Below are positions 18,184 through 27,483 of a DNA stretch of 64,000 bases, in pieces; within the stretch, counting starts at the first letter, position 1; every line of letters starts with the position of its first letter. The stretch lies in the NCBI RefSeq assembly GCF_008365295.1, contig NZ_CP043505.1:186001-250000 (forward strand). Direction: 5' to 3'. Origin of the DNA: Agromyces intestinalis (GTDB taxonomy: Bacteria; Actinomycetota; Actinomycetes; Actinomycetales; Microbacteriaceae). Position numbers and translations under genes: made by a program. Below the pieces are notes generated by a model that made no database searches, was not told the DNA's origin, and saw nothing but the letters and a program-made list of their open reading frames with translations.

Positions 18184-18842
18184 GGGAGGTCGTGCTCGTA
18201 GGCGAAGACGACCAGCTGCACCCGATCGCGCAGTCCGAGCTTCTGCAGCACGCGGCTGACGTGGGTCTTCACGGTCGCCTCGCTCACGAACTCGGCCGCG
18301 GCGATCTCGGAGTTCGACAGGCCGCGCGCAGCGAGGTCGAAGATCTCGCGCTCGCGCGACGTGAGCTCGCCCCACGCCGCGGGCGCCGGCCGCCGGCCGT
18401 TGCCCCGGCCGACGTGCGCGAACAATTCGCGCGTCGCCGTCGCGGCGAGCACCGCGTTGCCCTGGTGCACGGTGCGGATCGCCGCGAGCAGGAACTCTGG
18501 CGCCGCATCCTTCAGGACGAACCCGCTCGCACCCGCGCGGATCGCGCGCGCGGCGTTCTCGTCGAGGTCGAACGTGGTGAGCACGATGATCCGCGGCGCG
18601 GGCCGCCCGGCGCGATCTGTGTCGGCGAGGATCCGCTGGGTGGCGGCGATGCCGTCGAGCAGCGGCATCCGAACGTCCATGAGCACGACGTCGGGTTGCG
18701 ACTCGGCGACCAGCTGCACCGCGGCGACGCCGTCGCCCGCCTCGCCGGCGAACACGAGATCGGGCTGCGACTCGACGAGCATGCGGATGCCCGCGCGGAA
18801 CAGCGCCTGATCGTCGACGAGGGCGACGCGGATCGGTCTCAT
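18177..18842 (-). CDS. NarL/LuxR-type response regulator
   Basis: 221 residues. Receiver domain with acidic pocket VDD (residues 9-11), phosphoacceptor Asp in VVLMDVRMP (about residue 55), Thr in VLTTFD and Lys in FVLKDAAP; C-terminal LuxR helix-turn-helix ELTSREREIFDLAARGLSNSEIA...VKTHVSRVLQKLGLRDR. ATG at 18842 overlaps the histidine-kinase stop (ATGA). Likely controls the ABC genes downstream on the same strand. Confidence 0.95.
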   Translation of the reverse strand: MRPIRVALVDDQALFRAGIRMLVESQPDLVFAGEAGDGVAAVQLVAESQPDVVLMDVRMPLLDGIAATQRILADTDRAGRPAPRIIVLTTFDLDENAARAIRAGASGFVLKDAAPEFLLAAIRTVHQGNAVLAATATRELFAHVGRGNGRRPAPAAWGELTSREREIFDLAARGLSNSEIAAAEFVSEATVKTHVSRVLQKLGLRDRVQLVVFAYEHDLPA

Positions 18843-20059
18843 GCGGTGGCCTCCGTCATCGGGCTCGCGGGAATCTCTGCGACGAGACGGAATCGTCGGC
18901 CGGCCGTCTCCTCGACCTGCAGGCCGCCGCCGCTCAACTGCGCCCGCTCGCGCATGCCGGGGATGCCGTGGCGGAACCCCACCGCGTCAGTCGGGGCATC
19001 CGCTCGCAGCACGTTCTCGATCACGAGCCGCACCGCCGACGGGCTCCACGCCAGTTCGAACTCGACCGGACTCGACGTGTCGCCGTGCCGAAGCGCATTC
19101 GTGAGCCCCTCCTGCGCAATGCGGTAGACCGCGATCTGATGGCCCGCGCCGAGCGGGACCCTCACGCCCGATTCGGTGAACCGCACGTCGAGGCCGGCCC
19201 GGCGCATCTCGGCGATCAGCTCGCCCAGGTCGTCGAGCACGGGCTGCGGCGCCTCCCCCTCGGCGTGGCGCAGTTCGGCCAGCAGCAGTCGCACGTCGCC
19301 GAGCGCACGCCGTGCCACCGTCGAGACGGTCTCGAGCGCGTCGATCGCGGCCTCGGGTCGCGCGGCCGCCGCGAACCTGGCACCGTCGGCCTGAGCGATG
19401 ACGACCGCGAGCGAATGCGCGACCACGTCGTGCATGTCGCGGGCGATGCGGTTGCGCTCCTGCTCGACCGCGTAGCGGTACTCGGCGAGCTCGCGTTCGC
19501 GGGTCGCGACCTCCTCGCGACGGCGGGTCTCACGTGACTCGCGCACCGCGCGCATGAGCAGGCCGGCCGTCCAGGCGAGCACCAGCACCGAGATCGCCCC
19601 GACGAACAGGATGCCGAGCAGCAGCAGCACCTGCAGCACCTCGCCGGCCGGGTCGGCGGACCCGCCGAACAGCGTCTTCACCAGTCCGAGGTAACCCGTC
19701 GCGACGAACGCGCCGACGATCGCCGACGCGAGTCCGAGCCACTTGACCGTGCGACCGCCGTGCGCCGCCGTCGAATACAGCACGCCCAGCACCGCGGCGT
19801 CGTAGAGTTGCAGGTCGCGCAGCGCGAGCATCTGCAGCACCGCGCCGGCCCAGGCGATACCGAGCGACCACGCCGGCGAGAGCCGGCGCACCGCCAAGGC
19901 GGTGCCGAACAGCACCAGCGCCACGAGGTCGACTCCGTTGCCGAGCAGCGCGAACGGCAGCGACACGAGCGAGAAGAGGGTCGCGAGCACGACGTCGGTC
20001 GTGAGCTTGCCGCGGCTCAGTCGCTCAGTGGGATGCACCGATCCACCGTACGTCGTCAC
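18839..20059 (-). CDS. sensor histidine kinase (HisKA_3 type)
   Basis: About 406 residues. Five or six N-terminal membrane segments without a large extracytoplasmic loop, then RNRIARDMHDVVAHSLAVVIAQADGA with the phospho-accepting His and a HATPase_c domain (HQIAVYRIAQEGLTNALRHGDTS; GIPGMRERAQLSGGGLQVEE). This intramembrane-sensing layout often responds to envelope stress. Three in-frame GTG starts (20080, 20059, 20038) are possible and none has a strong ribosome-binding site; 20059 is a compromise. Coupled to the response regulator by ATGA. Confidence 0.9.
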   Translation of the reverse strand: MTTYGGSVHPTERLSRGKLTTDVVLATLFSLVSLPFALLGNGVDLVALVLFGTALAVRRLSPAWSLGIAWAGAVLQMLALRDLQLYDAAVLGVLYSTAAHGGRTVKWLGLASAIVGAFVATGYLGLVKTLFGGSADPAGEVLQVLLLLGILFVGAISVLVLAWTAGLLMRAVRESRETRRREEVATRERELAEYRYAVEQERNRIARDMHDVVAHSLAVVIAQADGARFAAAARPEAAIDALETVSTVARRALGDVRLLLAELRHAEGEAPQPVLDDLGELIAEMRRAGLDVRFTESGVRVPLGAGHQIAVYRIAQEGLTNALRHGDTSSPVEFELAWSPSAVRLVIENVLRADAPTDAVGFRHGIPGMRERAQLSGGGLQVEETAGRRFRLVAEIPASPMTEATA

Positions 20060-20124
20060 CCGCCGGTCTTCGGTGCGCACCGGCCCGAATCATCCGCTCG
20101 ATGTATGCGCGACACGCGCGCCGC

Positions 20125-20172
20125 GGGACCCGCGCGCCGCGCGGCACGCGCGCCGAGGGACCCGCGCGCCGC
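20125..20172. repeat. 16-nt direct repeat in the era-kinase spacer
   Basis: GGGACCCGCGCGCCGC occurs at 20125-20140 and 20157-20172 inside a run of GCGCGCC-type sequence between the era stop (20188) and the kinase start. Non-coding; nothing else recognised in this spacer. Confidence 0.75.
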
Positions 20173-20187
20173 TCGGAACCGACCCGC

Positions 20188-21081
20188 TCAGAACCCGAGC
20201 CGCCCCAGCTGCTTCGGATCGCGCTGCCAGTCCTTGGCGACCTTCACGTGCAGCGCCAGGTACACCTTGCGACCCAGCAACTGCTCGATCTGTGCGCGCG
20301 CACTCGCGCCCACCTCCTTGAGCCGCGAGCCGCCCTTGCCGATGATGATGCCCTTCTGGCTGTCGCGCTCGACGTACACGTTCGCGTAGACCTCGAGCAG
20401 GTCCTTGTCGTCGCGCTCGATCAGGTCATCGACGGTGACGGCGATCGAGTGCGGCAGCTCGTCGGAGACGCCCTCGAGCGCGGCCTCGCGCACCAGCTCG
20501 GCGATGCGCTCGGTGACGTCCTCGTCGGTGAGGGTCTCGGCCGGGTAGAGCGGCTGCTCGGACTCGGGCATGAGCGCCAGCAGCTCGTCGACGAGCACGT
20601 CGAGCTGCTCGCCCTTCGGCGCCGACACCGGGATGATCGACGCCCACTCGCGCAGCTGCGAGACGGCGAGCAGCTGCTCGGCCACCTTCGCCTTCGACGC
20701 GGCATCCGTCTTGGTCACGATCGCGACCTTCTTCGCCCGCGGATACTGGTCGAGCTGCTCGTTGATGAATCGGTCCCCCGGGCCGATCGCCTCGTTGGCA
20801 GGCACGCAGAACGCGATCACGTCGACGTCGCCGAGCGTGGTCTGCACGAGCGTGTTGAGCCGCTCGCCGAGCAGGGTGCGCGGGCGGTGCAGACCCGGCG
20901 TGTCGACCAGGATGAGCTGGCCGCGCTCGCGGTGCACGATGCCGCGGATGGCCCGGCGCGTCGTCTGCGGCTTCGAGCTCGTGATGGCGACCTTCTCGCC
21001 GACGAGGGCGTTCGTGAGCGTGGACTTGCCCACGTTCGGCCGCCCGACGAACGACACGAACCCGGCACGGTATTCAGTCAC
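20188..21081 (-). CDS. era: GTPase Era
   Basis: 297 residues. G1 GRPNVGKST, switch PQTTRRA, G3 DTPGLH, G4 TKTD, G5-like SAPKG, then a C-terminal KH domain with KGIIIGKGGSRLKEVG that binds the 3' end of 16S rRNA during 30S maturation. GTG at 21081 overlaps the last eight bases of the CorC gene, so it is read by coupled translation at the end of the hrcA-to-era operon. Confidence 0.97.
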   Translation of the reverse strand: MTEYRAGFVSFVGRPNVGKSTLTNALVGEKVAITSSKPQTTRRAIRGIVHRERGQLILVDTPGLHRPRTLLGERLNTLVQTTLGDVDVIAFCVPANEAIGPGDRFINEQLDQYPRAKKVAIVTKTDAASKAKVAEQLLAVSQLREWASIIPVSAPKGEQLDVLVDELLALMPESEQPLYPAETLTDEDVTERIAELVREAALEGVSDELPHSIAVTVDDLIERDDKDLLEVYANVYVERDSQKGIIIGKGGSRLKEVGASARAQIEQLLGRKVYLALHVKVAKDWQRDPKQLGRLGF

Positions 21082-22387
21082 GACCGTTCCTTCCCTCGGC
21101 GCCTGACTCGAAGGCCGCGCGCACGTCGATGAGCGCCTGGTCGGCCCAGGCGAGGATGGTGGAGATCCGGCGGCGCCGGCCCTCGGTGCGCTCGGCCTCG
21201 AGCACGAGCCCCGACACCGCGACCCGTTCGCCGGGTTGCGGCAGCCGGCCGAGCTCCTTGGTCAGCAGGCCGCCGACCGAGTCGACGTCGTCATCGTCGA
21301 GTTCGATGCCGAACAGCTCGCCGAGCTCGTCGATCGCCAGTCGCGCGTTCACCCGGAAGCGCCCGCCGTCGAGGGGTTCGACCTGGGCGGCCTCGCGGTC
21401 GTACTCATCGGAGATGTCGCCGACCAGCTCCTCGATGAGGTCTTCGAGGGTGACCAGACCGGCGATGCCGCCGTACTCGTCGACGACCATCGCCAGATGG
21501 TTCGACTCGCGCTGCATGCGCCGCAGCAGTGCGTCGGCCTTCATCGACTCGGGCACGTAGGCGGCCGGGCGCACCAGTTCGCCGACGGTCAGCGTCTCGG
21601 CGTCGAGCGATCGTTCGAACCCCACCTTCGCGAGATCGCGCAGGTACAGCACGCCGATGACGTCGTCGGCGTCGCGCCCCACCACGGGGATGCGCGAGTA
21701 CCCGGCGCCCAGGAACACCGCCATCGCATGCGGCAGGTGGGCGGTCGACTCGATCGTGACCATGTCGGTGCGAGGCACCATGACCTCGCGCACCACCGTC
21801 GCGTTGAACTCGAAGATCGAGTGGATGAGCTCGCGGTCCTCCTCCTCGAGCACGTCGTGCTCGGTGGCGTCGTCGACGATGCTCAGCAGTTGCTCCTCGC
21901 TCGCCACGCCCGAAAATCGCGCACGCGACGGCGTCACCCGGTTGCCGAGCGCCACCAGCGCGTTGGCGATCGGCCCGAGCAGCAGCCGGATGAACCGCAC
22001 GACGGGTGCGGCGACGCGCAGCACACCCCGCGCGTGCGCGCGGCCGACGCTGCGGGGGCTCGCCCCGACGAGCACGAACGACACCCCCGTCATGATGAGC
22101 GCCGACCACAGCAGCGCCCACCAGACGTTGTCGGCGAACGACGTGAAGGCGAGCGTCACGAGCACCGCCGCCGTGGTCTCGGCGATGATGCGGGTGAAGT
22201 TCACCGCGTTGACGTGGGCACCGGTGTCGTCGGCGATCGCAAGCAACGATCGACGTGCCCGCGACGCGAGCGCGAGGTCGACGAGGTCGGCCCGCGAGAG
22301 GGTGGCGAGGGCGGCGTCGACGGCGGCCATCAGGCCGCCGAACGCCACCAGCACGAGGGCGGCGGCGAGGAAGAGCCAGGGCTCCAT
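21074..22387 (-). CDS. CNNM/CorC-type membrane protein with CBS pair
   Basis: 437 residues. N-terminal DUF21 transmembrane domain (to about residue 150), a linker, two CBS domains (VMVPRTDMVTIES... and VPESMKADALLRRMQ...VDEYGGIAGLVTLEDLIEELVGDI) and a C-terminal CorC_HlyC domain (RFRVNARLAIDELGELFGIELDDD). Family members are linked to magnesium/cobalt efflux or transport. Starts 2 nt after ybeY ends and overlaps era. Confidence 0.93.
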   Translation of the reverse strand: MEPWLFLAAALVLVAFGGLMAAVDAALATLSRADLVDLALASRARRSLLAIADDTGAHVNAVNFTRIIAETTAAVLVTLAFTSFADNVWWALLWSALIMTGVSFVLVGASPRSVGRAHARGVLRVAAPVVRFIRLLLGPIANALVALGNRVTPSRARFSGVASEEQLLSIVDDATEHDVLEEEDRELIHSIFEFNATVVREVMVPRTDMVTIESTAHLPHAMAVFLGAGYSRIPVVGRDADDVIGVLYLRDLAKVGFERSLDAETLTVGELVRPAAYVPESMKADALLRRMQRESNHLAMVVDEYGGIAGLVTLEDLIEELVGDISDEYDREAAQVEPLDGGRFRVNARLAIDELGELFGIELDDDDVDSVGGLLTKELGRLPQPGERVAVSGLVLEAERTEGRRRRISTILAWADQALIDVRAAFESGAEGRNGRD

Positions 22388-22389
22388 GG

Positions 22390-22851
22390 TCAGCGGCGGC
22401 GCTCCTGCATGGCGAAGCCGACGAGGATGTCACGCTGGATGCCGAACATCTCCTTCTCTTCGGCCGGTTCGGCGTGATCGAAGCCCAGCAGATGCAGGAT
22501 GCCGTGCGTGGTGAGCAGCTGCAGCTCGTCGAGCAGCGAGTGTCCGGCGGTCTTCGCCTGCGACTCGGCGACCTGCGGGCAGAGCACGACATCGCCGAGC
22601 AGCCCGGGCGGGGTGGGGTGGTCGGCGGTGCCGGGGCGCAGCTCGTCCATCGGGAAGCTGAGGACGTCCGTCGGGCCGGGCTCGTCCATCCACTGCACGT
22701 GGAGTTGCTCCATAGCGCCTTCGTCGACGAGCACGATCGCCAGCTCGGCATCGGCGTGCACGTGCATCGCGTCGAGGGCGTAGACCGCGAGGCGCTGCAG
22801 CGCGGCCTCGTCGACCTCGATCGCCGACTCGTTGTTGATCTCGATGCTCAC
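22390..22851 (-). CDS. ybeY: endoribonuclease YbeY (rRNA maturation factor)
   Basis: 153 residues. Metal-binding motif [11 protein letters not shown] (H-x3-H-x5-H) near the C-terminus and the upstream [10 protein letters not shown] segment are diagnostic. Acts in 16S rRNA 3'-end processing and ribosome quality control. GTG at 22851. Lies in the phoH-ybeY-corC-era order common in bacteria. Confidence 0.96.
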   Translation of the reverse strand: MSIEINNESAIEVDEAALQRLAVYALDAMHVHADAELAIVLVDEGAMEQLHVQWMDEPGPTDVLSFPMDELRPGTADHPTPPGLLGDVVLCPQVAESQAKTAGHSLLDELQLLTTHGILHLLGFDHAEPAEEKEMFGIQRDILVGFAMQERRR

Positions 22852-22902
22852 TTGGTCCTCTCGAAGGTCGGCGTGGTCACGATGCGGTCGGCCGTCGCCC
22901 GC

Positions 22903-24003
22903 TCACGCCCGCGGCCGCGGGGGCTGGTGGTCGCGTGGCATCCGCCCGCGCCGTTCGGCGCGATTCGCGAATTCGCGCGCCTGGTCGCGTTCGAAGCGCT
23001 GCGCCTGGGTGCGCTGGTCGTACTCGGTGTAGGCGTCGACGATGCGACCGACGAGCGAGTGACGCACGACGTCGTCGCTCGTGAGCCGCGAGAAGTGGAT
23101 GTCGTCGATGCCGTCGAGGATGCGCGTCACGAGCCGAAGGCCCGATGCCCCGCCGGGGAGGTCGATCTGCGTGATGTCGCCCGTGACGACCATCTTCGAG
23201 CCGAAGCCGAGGCGGGTGAGGAACATCTTCATCTGCTCGGGCGTGGTGTTCTGGGCCTCGTCGAGCACGACGAACGAGTCGTTCAGCGTGCGGCCGCGCA
23301 TGTACGCGAGCGGTGCGACCTCGACGGTGCCCGACGCCAGCAGCTTCGGCACCAGCTCGGGGTCCATCATCTCGTTGAGCGCGTCGTACAGCGGGCGCAG
23401 GTACGGGTCGATCTTGTCCGTCAGCGTGCCGGGCAGGAACCCGAGGCGCTCGCCGGCCTCCACGGCCGGACGGGTCAGGATGATGCGGCTCACCTCTTTG
23501 CGCTGCAGCGCCTGCACGGCCTTCGCCATCGCCAGGTACGTCTTGCCGGTGCCCGCGGGGCCGATGCCGAACACGATGGTGTGCTCGTCGATCGCGTCGA
23601 CGTATTCGCGCTGCCCCTCGGTCTTCGGCCGGATCGACTTGCCGCGGCTCGACACGATGACCTGGCTCAGCAGTTCGGAGGGCCGTGCCGCGGGGTCGGC
23701 GTCGAGGATGCGCGCCGAGGTGCGCACCTCGGTCGGCGTCGGGTCCTGGCCGTTGCGCACGAGCTCGAGCAGCTCTTCGATGAGCCGCCGCACGCGCACG
23801 CGCTCGGCCTCGCCGCCGCGGATGGCGATCTCGTTGCCGCGCACGTGCACGGTCACGCCGGGGTACTCGCGTTGGATCGACGAGAGCAGTCGGTCTTGCG
23901 GGCCGAGCAGACGCACCATCGCGACGCCGTCGATGCTCAGCCGCTCCTCGTCGGGCGACTCGGTGATGGGCTCAGCGCCCGGGTCGGGTTCAGCCGCCGG
24001 CAA
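22903..24003 (-). CDS. phoH: PhoH-like ATPase
   Basis: 366 residues. Walker A GPAGTGKTY, Walker B FVVLDEAQN, and the PhoH core PKTEGQREYVDAIDEHTIVFGIG...RPAVEAGERLGFLPG. N-terminal 60-110 form a small KH-like domain (VTVHVRGNEIAIRGGEAERVRV). TTG at 24003 is the only start that fits: AGGAGGG stands about eight nt upstream, inside the end of hinT, so phoH is translated by coupling from an alternative start codon. Role in the ybeY/era ribosome-maturation cluster is still poorly defined. Confidence 0.93.
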   Translation of the reverse strand: MPAAEPDPGAEPITESPDEERLSIDGVAMVRLLGPQDRLLSSIQREYPGVTVHVRGNEIAIRGGEAERVRVRRLIEELLELVRNGQDPTPTEVRTSARILDADPAARPSELLSQVIVSSRGKSIRPKTEGQREYVDAIDEHTIVFGIGPAGTGKTYLAMAKAVQALQRKEVSRIILTRPAVEAGERLGFLPGTLTDKIDPYLRPLYDALNEMMDPELVPKLLASGTVEVAPLAYMRGRTLNDSFVVLDEAQNTTPEQMKMFLTRLGFGSKMVVTGDITQIDLPGGASGLRLVTRILDGIDDIHFSRLTSDDVVRHSLVGRIVDAYTEYDQRTQAQRFERDQAREFANRAERRGRMPRDHQPPRPRA

Positions 24004-24352
24004 GCGTGCCCTCCTCGAGTCCCCCGGCGAGCACGTGGGCGTGCACGTGGAAAACGGTCTGGCCGGCCGCGGGGCCGGAGTTGAAGATCAGTCGGTAGTC
24101 GCCGTCGGCGAGGTCGGATGCCACGCCCTTCGCCACTTCGACCAGTTCGACGAGCAGGGCGGGGTCGCCCGCGGCGAGCTCGGCGACATCGCGGTAGTCG
24201 CCCGATTTGGGCGTCACGACGACGTGCACCGGCGCCTGGGGCGCGATGTCGTGGAACGCGATGACGCGCTCGGTTTCGGCGACGATCCGCGCGGGGATCT
24301 CGCCGGCGGCGATGCGCTCGAAGACGGTGGGCCGGTCGGCAGTGTCGGTCAT
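23990..24352 (-). CDS. HIT family (HinT-like) nucleotide hydrolase
   Basis: 120 residues, the normal size. N-terminal VFERIAAGEIPARIVAE and C-terminal HVHAHVLAGG (His-x-His-x-His) with YRLIFNSGPAAGQTVFHVH. Hydrolyses adenosine phosphoramidates such as lysyl-AMP adducts. ATG at 24352 preceded by GGAGTG. Its last 14 bases overlap the phoH start. Confidence 0.94.
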   Translation of the reverse strand: MTDTADRPTVFERIAAGEIPARIVAETERVIAFHDIAPQAPVHVVVTPKSGDYRDVAELAAGDPALLVELVEVAKGVASDLADGDYRLIFNSGPAAGQTVFHVHAHVLAGGLEEGTLAGG

Positions 24353-24378
24353 ATCACTCCATCGTAGCGAGGGAACGC

Positions 24379-25113
24379 TCACCAGCGGCCGAGCGCGGCG
24401 CTGAGCACCGCGATGGCCGCCGGGCCGGCGGTCGAGGTGCGCAGCACGGATGCTCCGAGCCTGACGGGTTCGGCGCCGGCGGCGACGAGCCGGTCGAGTT
24501 CGGCGGGGGCGATGCCGCCCTCGGGGCCGACGACGAGCGCGAGGTCGCGACCGTCGGGCTCGAGATCGGTGAGGCGGACCGATGCGGTCGGCTCGAGCAG
24601 CAGCATCCGCTGGCCGTCGAGGCGCGCGGGAAGCTGCGCGGTCGTGGCCGGCTCGTCGACCTCGGCGAGGTACGACCGGATCGACTGCTTGGTCGCCTCG
24701 CGTACGATCGCGGCCCACCGGGCCCGGCCCTTCTGCGCCTTCTGCCCCTCCCAGCGCGACACCGAGCGCGCGGCGGCCCACGGGACGACCCGGTCGACGC
24801 CGAGTTCGGTGGCCGCCTGCACCGCGAGTTCGTCGCGGTCGCCCTTCGCGAGCGCCTGCACGAGCGTGAGCCGGACGGCCGGCGGCTCCTCGAAGACGAC
24901 CTCGTCGACCTCGATCGCGAGTTCGCGCGGCCCCGTCGAGGCGACCGCACCCGATGCGATCGTGCCGCGGCCGTCGCCGATCGCGACGCGCTCGCCGACC
25001 CGCACCCGGGCGACGGTCACGGCGTGCCGCGCCTCGTCGCCGGTGAGCTCGACCGTCGCGCCGGGCGCGACCGCGGCCGCGTCGAGCCGCTCATCGAGGT
25101 ACAGGTTGCTCAT
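24379..25113 (-). CDS. rsmE: 16S rRNA m3U1498 methyltransferase
   Basis: 244 residues. N-terminal PUA-like domain (LTGDEARHAVTVARVRVGERVAIGDG) and SPOUT knot with VVGPEGGIAPAELDRL and LGASVLRTSTAGPAAIAVL; the usual Glu of the LRxETA motif is Ser here, common in actinobacteria as far as I recall. Methylates U1498 of 16S rRNA. Follows dnaJ by 21 nt; that spacer holds one CGAGGCATCCG word (25114). Confidence 0.95.
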   Translation of the reverse strand: MSNLYLDERLDAAAVAPGATVELTGDEARHAVTVARVRVGERVAIGDGRGTIASGAVASTGPRELAIEVDEVVFEEPPAVRLTLVQALAKGDRDELAVQAATELGVDRVVPWAAARSVSRWEGQKAQKGRARWAAIVREATKQSIRSYLAEVDEPATTAQLPARLDGQRMLLLEPTASVRLTDLEPDGRDLALVVGPEGGIAPAELDRLVAAGAEPVRLGASVLRTSTAGPAAIAVLSAALGRW

Positions 25114-25134
25114 CGAGGCATCCGATCTTCGCGC

Positions 25135-26235
25135 TCAGCCCAGGAACCGGTCGCGCAACCGCGCGAACAGACCCTGCTGGAAGTGGCTGAGCTGCGGCTT
25201 CTGGGGCTTGTGCGCCTGCGCGAACTGCTCGATGAGCTGCCGCTCCTTGTGCGAGAGCTTCGTCGGGGTGACCACCTGCACGCCGATCTTCAGGTCGCCG
25301 CGGCCCGAGCCGCGCAGTCGCGTCACACCGCGGTCTTTCACCGTGATCACCTCGCCCGCCTGCAGACCGGGCTTCAGCTCGACGTCGACGTCGCCGTCGA
25401 GCGCCGGGATCGTGGTCGTCGTGCCCAGCACCGCGTCGGACATCTGCACCTCGATCGTGCAGAGCAGGTCGTCGCCGTTGCGGCTGAACACGTCGTGGGT
25501 CTTGACCTTGATCTCGAGGTAGAGGTCGCCGTTCGGCCCGCCCGCGGGCCCGGCCTCGCCCGAGCCGGGCATCTGCAGCCGCAGGCCGGTGTCGACTCCG
25601 GCGGGGATGTCGACCGGCACGGTGCGCCGCGCGCGCACCCGGCCCTGCCCCTGGCAGGTCACGCACGGCGTGGCGATGATGGTGCCGTAGCCGCGGCAGG
25701 TGCCGCAGGGGCTCGAGGTCATGACGTTGCCGAGCAGCGACCGCACGGTGCGCTGGATCTGCCCGCTGCCGTGACAGATGTCGCACGTGACGGGCGACGT
25801 GCCCGGCTGACAGCACGAGCCGTTGCAGGTCTCGCACAGCACGGCGGAGTCGACCTCGAGATCGCGATGCGTGCCGAAGATCACCTCGTCGAGGCCGACC
25901 TCGACGCGGATCAGCGCGTCCTGGCCGCGCTCGCGCCGGCTGCGCGGCCCTCGGGTCTGCCCGCCGCCGCCGAAGAACGTCTCGAAGATGTCGCCGAACC
26001 CGCCGAAGCCCTGCGCACCGCCGAAGCCGCCCTGGCCGCCGAGGTCGTACTGCTGGCGCTGCTTGGGGTCGCTCAGCACGTCATAGGCGTGCGTGACCTC
26101 TTTGAATCGTTCGGATGCCTCGGCGCCCGGGTTGACGTCGGGGTGGAGTTCTCGGGCGAGGCGACGATACGCCTTCTTGATCTCGTCGGGCGTTGCGTCG
26201 CGTGAGACGCCGAGGACCTCGTAGTGGTCTGCCAC
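25135..26235 (-). CDS. dnaJ: chaperone DnaJ (DnaJ2 type)
   Basis: 366 residues. J domain with HPD at about residues 31-33 ([10 protein letters not shown]), Gly/Phe-rich linker ([17 protein letters not shown]), zinc-binding domain with four repeats ([32 protein letters not shown]) and C-terminal substrate domains. The first repeat ends GSCCQ rather than CxGxG, so an extra Cys sits at the zinc site. Co-chaperone of DnaK. GTG at 26235; second gene of the CIRCE-controlled operon. Confidence 0.96.
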   Translation of the reverse strand: MADHYEVLGVSRDATPDEIKKAYRRLARELHPDVNPGAEASERFKEVTHAYDVLSDPKQRQQYDLGGQGGFGGAQGFGGFGDIFETFFGGGGQTRGPRSRRERGQDALIRVEVGLDEVIFGTHRDLEVDSAVLCETCNGSCCQPGTSPVTCDICHGSGQIQRTVRSLLGNVMTSSPCGTCRGYGTIIATPCVTCQGQGRVRARRTVPVDIPAGVDTGLRLQMPGSGEAGPAGGPNGDLYLEIKVKTHDVFSRNGDDLLCTIEVQMSDAVLGTTTTIPALDGDVDVELKPGLQAGEVITVKDRGVTRLRGSGRGDLKIGVQVVTPTKLSHKERQLIEQFAQAHKPQKPQLSHFQQGLFARLRDRFLG

Positions 26236-26277
26236 GGAGGGCGGTTCCTTTCGATCGGATGCGGCCGAGGCCGCGGG

Positions 26278-27303
26278 TCAGTGCTCGCCGAGCGTGCGCG
26301 ACAGGTAGCGCGCGACCGCGCGGACGGCGGCCATGCTGGCGGAGTAGTCCATACGGGTGGGCCCGACGACGCCGAGCCGCGAGATGTCGCGCCCGGGCAC
26401 CGCGAACGAGGTGGACACGACGGAAGCCTCGGGCAACCCGAACGGCGCGTTCTCTCGGCCGATGCGCACCGCGATGCCGTGCGGGTCGGCGGCCATCTCG
26501 CCGAAGAGGCGCAGCAGCACCACCTGCTCTTCGATCGCCTCGATGACCTCGAGGATCGAGCCCGAGAAGTCCTGCTCGATGCGCACGAGGTTCGCCGCGC
26601 CGGCGACGACCAGCCGGTCGCCGCCGCGCTGCGCGCGCGCCTGCTCGGCGAGGGTGAGCGCGAGCGTGTGCAGCACCGCCGCGTGCCGGGGGTCGGCGCC
26701 TTCGATCTCGCCCGACAGCACGGCGGCCGCGTCGCTCATGGTGAGGCCCGCGGCGACGCGGTTCAGGCGCAGCCGCAGGTCGGCGAGGGTGTCGACGTCG
26801 ACGTCGTCGGCGAGCTCGGCGATGCGCTGCTCGACTTGGCCGGCATCGGTGATGAGAATGCACAGCACCCGCGTCGGCGCGAGCTGCACGAGCTCGACGT
26901 GCCGCACGCGCGCGCTGTGGAAGCTCGGCACCTGCACGACCGCGAGCTGGTTGGTGAGCTGGGCGATGAGGCGCACGGTGCGGCTCAGCAGCTCGTCGAG
27001 GTCGCCCGCCTCGCCGAGGAACGTCTCGATCGCGTGCCGCTGGGCCTGGCTCATCGGCCGCAGCTCGGTGAGCTGGTCGACGAACACCCGGTAGCCCTTG
27101 TCGGTCGGGATGCGCCCCGATGAGGTGTGCGGGGCGGCGATGAGTTCTTCCTCTTCGAGGATCGCCATGTCGTTGCGGATCGTCGCCGCGGACACCCCGA
27201 ACGCGTGGCGTTCGACGATCGCCTTGGAGCCGACGGGCTCGCGTGAGGCGACGTAGTCCTGCACGATGGCGCGGAGCACCGCGAGACCACGCTCGGAGAC
27301 CAT
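26278..27303 (-). CDS. hrcA: heat-inducible transcription repressor HrcA
   Basis: 341 residues. N-terminal winged helix SERGLAVLRAIVQDYVASREPVGSKAI...GVSAATIRNDMAILEEEELI with TSSGRIPTDKGYRVFVD, then the GAF-like dimerisation domain. Represses heat-shock operons by binding CIRCE. ATG at 27303 has GGAGG five nt upstream; longer readings upstream run through the operator and are rejected. First gene of hrcA-dnaJ-rsmE-hinT-phoH-ybeY-corC-era and autoregulated through the CIRCE at 27326. Confidence 0.97.
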   Translation of the reverse strand: MVSERGLAVLRAIVQDYVASREPVGSKAIVERHAFGVSAATIRNDMAILEEEELIAAPHTSSGRIPTDKGYRVFVDQLTELRPMSQAQRHAIETFLGEAGDLDELLSRTVRLIAQLTNQLAVVQVPSFHSARVRHVELVQLAPTRVLCILITDAGQVEQRIAELADDVDVDTLADLRLRLNRVAAGLTMSDAAAVLSGEIEGADPRHAAVLHTLALTLAEQARAQRGGDRLVVAGAANLVRIEQDFSGSILEVIEAIEEQVVLLRLFGEMAADPHGIAVRIGRENAPFGLPEASVVSTSFAVPGRDISRLGVVGPTRMDYSASMAAVRAVARYLSRTLGEH

Positions 27304-27325
27304 GCGTCCTCCCGTTCCGACGAAC

Positions 27326-27356
27326 TGGCACTCGACGTTCCTGAGTGCCAATCCTA
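27326..27356 (-). promoter_or_regulatory. CIRCE operator and -10 of the hrcA operon
   Basis: TGGCACTC (27326-27333), nine-base spacer, GAGTGCCA (27343-27350): the HrcA operator with G/C variants at one symmetrical position of the TTAGCACTC-N9-GAGTGCTAA consensus. On the minus strand TAGGAT (27356-27351) is the -10, immediately upstream of CIRCE, so HrcA would block the transcription start. Confidence 0.92.
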
Positions 27357-27483
27357 TCGTGACGTTCAGGGCCAGCACCGTTGCCGCAGGCGGCGGCGCG
27401 GCACTAGCTTTGCACCGTTCGCGCAGGTCCCGGCGCGGACGCCGCTCCCCCGGCGGCTCACCTCGCAGTCTGAAAGGCATGCC

